Source: Asticcacaulis endophyticus
Lineage (GTDB): Bacteria > Pseudomonadota > Alphaproteobacteria > Caulobacterales > Caulobacteraceae
Direction: 5' to 3'
DNA: 64,000 nucleotides
Assembly (NCBI RefSeq): GCF_014652575.1
Contig: NZ_BMZB01000002.1
Location: 453,482-517,481, forward strand
The translations under genes and the position numbers were made by a program. The notes beneath the pieces were generated by a model that worked only from the letters and a program-made list of their open reading frames with translations, was not told the DNA's origin and made no database searches. Positions 61,428-64,000 of this stretch are shown piece after piece (position 1 is the stretch's first letter; each line of letters starts with the position of its first letter).

Positions 61428-63803
61428 CTACCGCCGTTTTTTCCCGCCTTTGCCGCCTCTACCGGCCTTCTTTTCGGTTACCCCTTTAACACGCCCCTTG
61501 GAAGGGCCCTTCGGCGGCCCGCCGGTGGGACGGCGCGACGGGTTGCGGGAATCAGCCCGAACCCGTGCCCCCAGACGCGGACGGGGCATATTCGGATCGT
61601 GCGGTTCAGGCTCGCTGATCGCCTCAAACACCAGCCCGCCGGTCAGCGGCATGGCTTCCTTAAGCTTGACCACTATTGAGCCGCCGAGGCGCCAGCGCTG
61701 ATGGGTGCGCTCACCCACGAGCGCATGGGCCTTATCATCATGAATATAGTAATCATCACGCAGGGACGACACCGGCACAATGCCATCCGCGCCGGTATCG
61801 AGCAGGCGCACAAACAGGCCAAAGCGGGTCACACCTACGATCCGGCCCGCGAAATTAGCCCCGACGTGTTCCTCAAGATAGGCGGCGATATAGCGCTCAA
61901 TCGCCTCACGTTCCGCCGCCATCGACCGGCGCTCAGTGGCCGTGATGTGGTCGGCGGTATCGCTTAAGCTTTTGACCTCATAGTCGGTCAGGCCGTCATC
62001 GCCGAGCTTAAGCGCCCGGATCAGCGCCCGGTGCACGATCAGGTCGGCATAACGCCGGATCGGTGAGGTAAAGTGGGCATAGCGATCAAGATTAAGCCCG
62101 AAGTGCCCAAAATTTTCCGCCGAATAGTGGGCTTGCATCTGGGTGCGCAGAACGACTTCGTTGATGATCTCAGAGTGCGGGCCTTCGCGCTGCGAATCGA
62201 GCAGTTTGTTAAAGCGCTGGGTATTGGGCGCTTCACCCTTGTTCCAGGGCAGACCGATAGTGTGCAGAAAATCCGCCAGATTGGTGATTTTCTCTAATGA
62301 GGGCGCTTCGTGGACGCGGTAGATCAGCGGCGATTTGTGCTTCTCCAGCGTCTCCGCCGCGCTGACATTGGCCTGAATCATCATCTCTTCGATCAGGCCG
62401 TGCGCCTCCAAGGAGACACGCGGTTCAATCGCGATGACATTGCCCTCTTTGTCGAGGTGAACCTTGCGCTCCGGCGAATGGATATGCAGCGGCCCGCGCA
62501 CATTGCGACCCTTGGTCAGGCAGGCATGGGCGGCCCACAGGGGCTTGAGCAGCCCTTCCAGCAGAGGTGCGGTCTTATCGTCTGGTTCCCCGTCGATGGC
62601 GGACTGGGCCTGCTCATAGCTGAGCTTTGCGGCCGAGCGCATCAGGCCACGCACGAACTTATGGGCGATCTTGGTGCCGGACGCATCGAATACCATTCGC
62701 ACGGCCAGGGTGGCGCGGTTCTCATTTTCTTGTAGCGAACAAAGCCCCGACGACAGCACATGCGGCAACATCGGCTCGACGCGGTCAGGCAGGTAGGTCG
62801 AGTTGCCTTTTTCGCGGGCATCACGGTCCAGCGATGAGCCGGGCTTCACATAGTGGGCGACATCGGCAATGGCGACCCAGACCACATAGCCACCGGGGTT
62901 GGCTTCATCGTCGTCAGGATGGGCGTAGACGGCGTCGTCATGGTCCTTGGCGTCCATCGGGTCGATGGTCACAAAGGGTAGGTCGCGCAGATCAGTGCGG
63001 CCTTTGAGGTCGGGGGCGGTGGCTGATTTGGCTTCGTCTTCGGTCGAGGTCTTGAACCCGATCGGCAAGCCGTGGGCATGCACCGCCATGACCGAGCCGA
63101 CCTTGGGGTCAGTCTCGTGGCCGACGACCTCGATCAGGGTGGCCGGTTGCGGGCCATAGCGGGTAAGCCCCCCTTGCGGACGGGCCATGACGACGTCGCC
63201 GTCTTTCAGCTTATCGAGGTCCGCGCCGGTCAGGACATAGTTTTCCTTGGACTTGCGGTTAACGCTTTCCAGACGGATTTCGGGCTGCCCTTTTGCCTTT
63301 TTGGTTTTGCGCACCACGCCGATGACCTTGGGCGCACCCTGATCCAGCACCTTGATCAGGTGGGCGATCCATTCATCACCGGCTTTTTCGAAACGCACAT
63401 AGACGCGGTCGCCCAAACCCGGCGGGGTCTGCTGCGCGGATTTCTTGAGCGGGGCGAGGCGGGCGAGCGGAGATTTATCGTTATCGTCTTTACCCCATTT
63501 GACCCATAGTTCACCATCGACATCCTGTGAAACGACGGTGCCAGCACCGGTATCCGGCAGCACGCCTTGGGCGCCAAAGGTTTTGCGCCCGCGTTTGTCC
63601 AGTTTTCCGGCGTCCGACAGGGCTTTCAGGCGCTGACGCAGGGCACGGCGGTCATCGCCTTTCAGGCCAAATTTACGGGCCAGATCGTTGACATCGACTT
63701 CGCGGGCGGCGCTCAGCGCCTCAAGCAGGGTGTCATCGTCGGGCAGGCCCGCAGAGCTACGTGGTGGGGTGGGTGAGCGGGGCGGCTTGGGGATTTTTAT
63801 CAT
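61428..63803 (-). CDS. rnr: Ribonuclease R
   Basis: 791 residues, a 3'-5' processive exoribonuclease that degrades structured RNA. N-terminal helix-turn-helix (LPDDDTLLEALSAAREVDVN), cold-shock/OB region, the RNB catalytic core with clustered aspartates in TIDPMDAKDHDDAVYA, the FTSPIRRYADLIVHRALI motif, then S1 (GRIVGVTRFGLFVRLLDTGA, DGIVPVSSL) and a basic, glycine-rich C-terminal tail (KKAGRGGKGGKKRR). AAAGGGGG precedes the ATG. Upstream is a repeat and the end of another minus-strand gene. Confidence 0.97.
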   Translation of the reverse strand: MIKIPKPPRSPTPPRSSAGLPDDDTLLEALSAAREVDVNDLARKFGLKGDDRRALRQRLKALSDAGKLDKRGRKTFGAQGVLPDTGAGTVVSQDVDGELWVKWGKDDNDKSPLARLAPLKKSAQQTPPGLGDRVYVRFEKAGDEWIAHLIKVLDQGAPKVIGVVRKTKKAKGQPEIRLESVNRKSKENYVLTGADLDKLKDGDVVMARPQGGLTRYGPQPATLIEVVGHETDPKVGSVMAVHAHGLPIGFKTSTEDEAKSATAPDLKGRTDLRDLPFVTIDPMDAKDHDDAVYAHPDDDEANPGGYVVWVAIADVAHYVKPGSSLDRDAREKGNSTYLPDRVEPMLPHVLSSGLCSLQENENRATLAVRMVFDASGTKIAHKFVRGLMRSAAKLSYEQAQSAIDGEPDDKTAPLLEGLLKPLWAAHACLTKGRNVRGPLHIHSPERKVHLDKEGNVIAIEPRVSLEAHGLIEEMMIQANVSAAETLEKHKSPLIYRVHEAPSLEKITNLADFLHTIGLPWNKGEAPNTQRFNKLLDSQREGPHSEIINEVVLRTQMQAHYSAENFGHFGLNLDRYAHFTSPIRRYADLIVHRALIRALKLGDDGLTDYEVKSLSDTADHITATERRSMAAEREAIERYIAAYLEEHVGANFAGRIVGVTRFGLFVRLLDTGADGIVPVSSLRDDYYIHDDKAHALVGERTHQRWRLGGSIVVKLKEAMPLTGGLVFEAISEPEPHDPNMPRPRLGARVRADSRNPSRRPTGGPPKGPSKGRVKGVTEKKAGRGGKGGKKRR

Positions 63804-63860
63804 CCCCCTTTAGTAGAATTAACCGGCGCGTGCGGCAAGCGGTTCTTGGGCATAGATGAT

Positions 63861-63918
63861 CTTCTCCTCCCTATCGAAGATGGGGAGGTGGATGGCCGCA
63901 GGCCAGACGGAGGGGGAT
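63861..63918 (+). repeat. Dispersed intergenic repeat, copy 2
   Basis: CTCCTCCC-TATCGAAG-ATGGGGAGGTGG, a variable GATGGCCGCAGGCCA (itself a small hairpin, TGGCC/GGCCA), then GACGGAGGGGG. Same organisation as 55090-55148 on the other strand. It lies in the gap between rnr and the partial gene. Confidence 0.75.
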
Positions 63919-63921
63919 AGC

Positions 63922-64000
63922 TTAGAACTTTGATATACGCTCGAGCGCTAATCGGTAAATGCCATCAGCGACCTCATCGGCATCCCCCATGATCTGGACG
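63922..64000 (-). CDS. C-terminal end of an unidentified protein (5' part outside window)
   Basis: Only the last 25 codons are present: VQIMGDADEVADGIYRLALE then RISKF, ending at a TAA (63922-63924). The composition is normal for coding sequence in this genome and the gene runs in the same direction as rnr. Too short to identify. Confidence 0.5.
   Translation of the reverse strand, partial: VQIMGDADEVADGIYRLALERISKF

Overview
The window looks like chromosome of a Caulobacterales alphaproteobacterium, most likely Asticcacaulis or a close relative. This rests on gene content and order seen here: divK directly followed by pleD, murA followed by DUF2948 and UPF0262 genes, infA-maf-RNase E/G-yacG, an ATP12 chaperone after rluC and a HAD hydrolase, and many large TonB-dependent receptors. 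The genus is an inference; no rRNA is present.

Layout. (1) 1-2.1 kb: end of argJ, a VapBC-type toxin-antitoxin pair and mutT, with ATGA overlaps at both junctions after the antitoxin. (2) 2.1-8.6 kb: housekeeping: tRNA-Thr(GGT), a 55-codon gene, murA, DUF2948, UPF0262, a small outer-membrane barrel, infA, maf, a short RNase E/G, yacG, tRNA-Phe(GAA). Three TTGGGGGCA repeats after tRNA-Phe may be a leftover attachment site. (3) 8.7-14.8 kb, minus strand: a FecI-type sigma factor, FecR anti-sigma, a TonB receptor with an STN signalling domain, and an exported alkaline phosphatase, which together look like a surface-signalled phosphate-ester scavenging system. (4) 14.8-20.8 kb: bacterial NHEJ (LigD and Ku), an FAD oxidoreductase, a heme oxygenase and a secreted cupin.

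(5) 20.8-47.7 kb: a pectin/uronate utilisation region, the main accessory feature. It holds pectate lyase PL10, a divergent GH28, oligogalacturonate lyase PL22, a GH105-DUF4861 fusion, KduI, KdgD, an MFS acid-sugar transporter, two TonB receptors, a LysR regulator, a carboxylesterase, and three large exported proteins of uncertain activity. The picture is depolymerisation outside or at the surface, receptor-mediated uptake, periplasmic trimming to unsaturated uronates, then inner-membrane uptake and conversion by KduI and KdgD. KduD, KdgK and KdgA are not in the window.

(6) 48-55.6 kb: ordinary genes (phosphatase, HIT, crcB, rluC, HAD, ATP12, DUF962, CPCC protein, DUF1801, GNAT, RidA) plus a 24-codon peptide with a strong ribosome-binding site preceded by a perfect 16-bp palindrome. 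(7) 55.8-64 kb: divK and pleD (cell-cycle and c-di-GMP control), a secreted alpha/beta hydrolase, a TonB-type barrel, rpmG, rnr, and the 3' end of a further gene.

All family names come from reading the translations; no database search was run.
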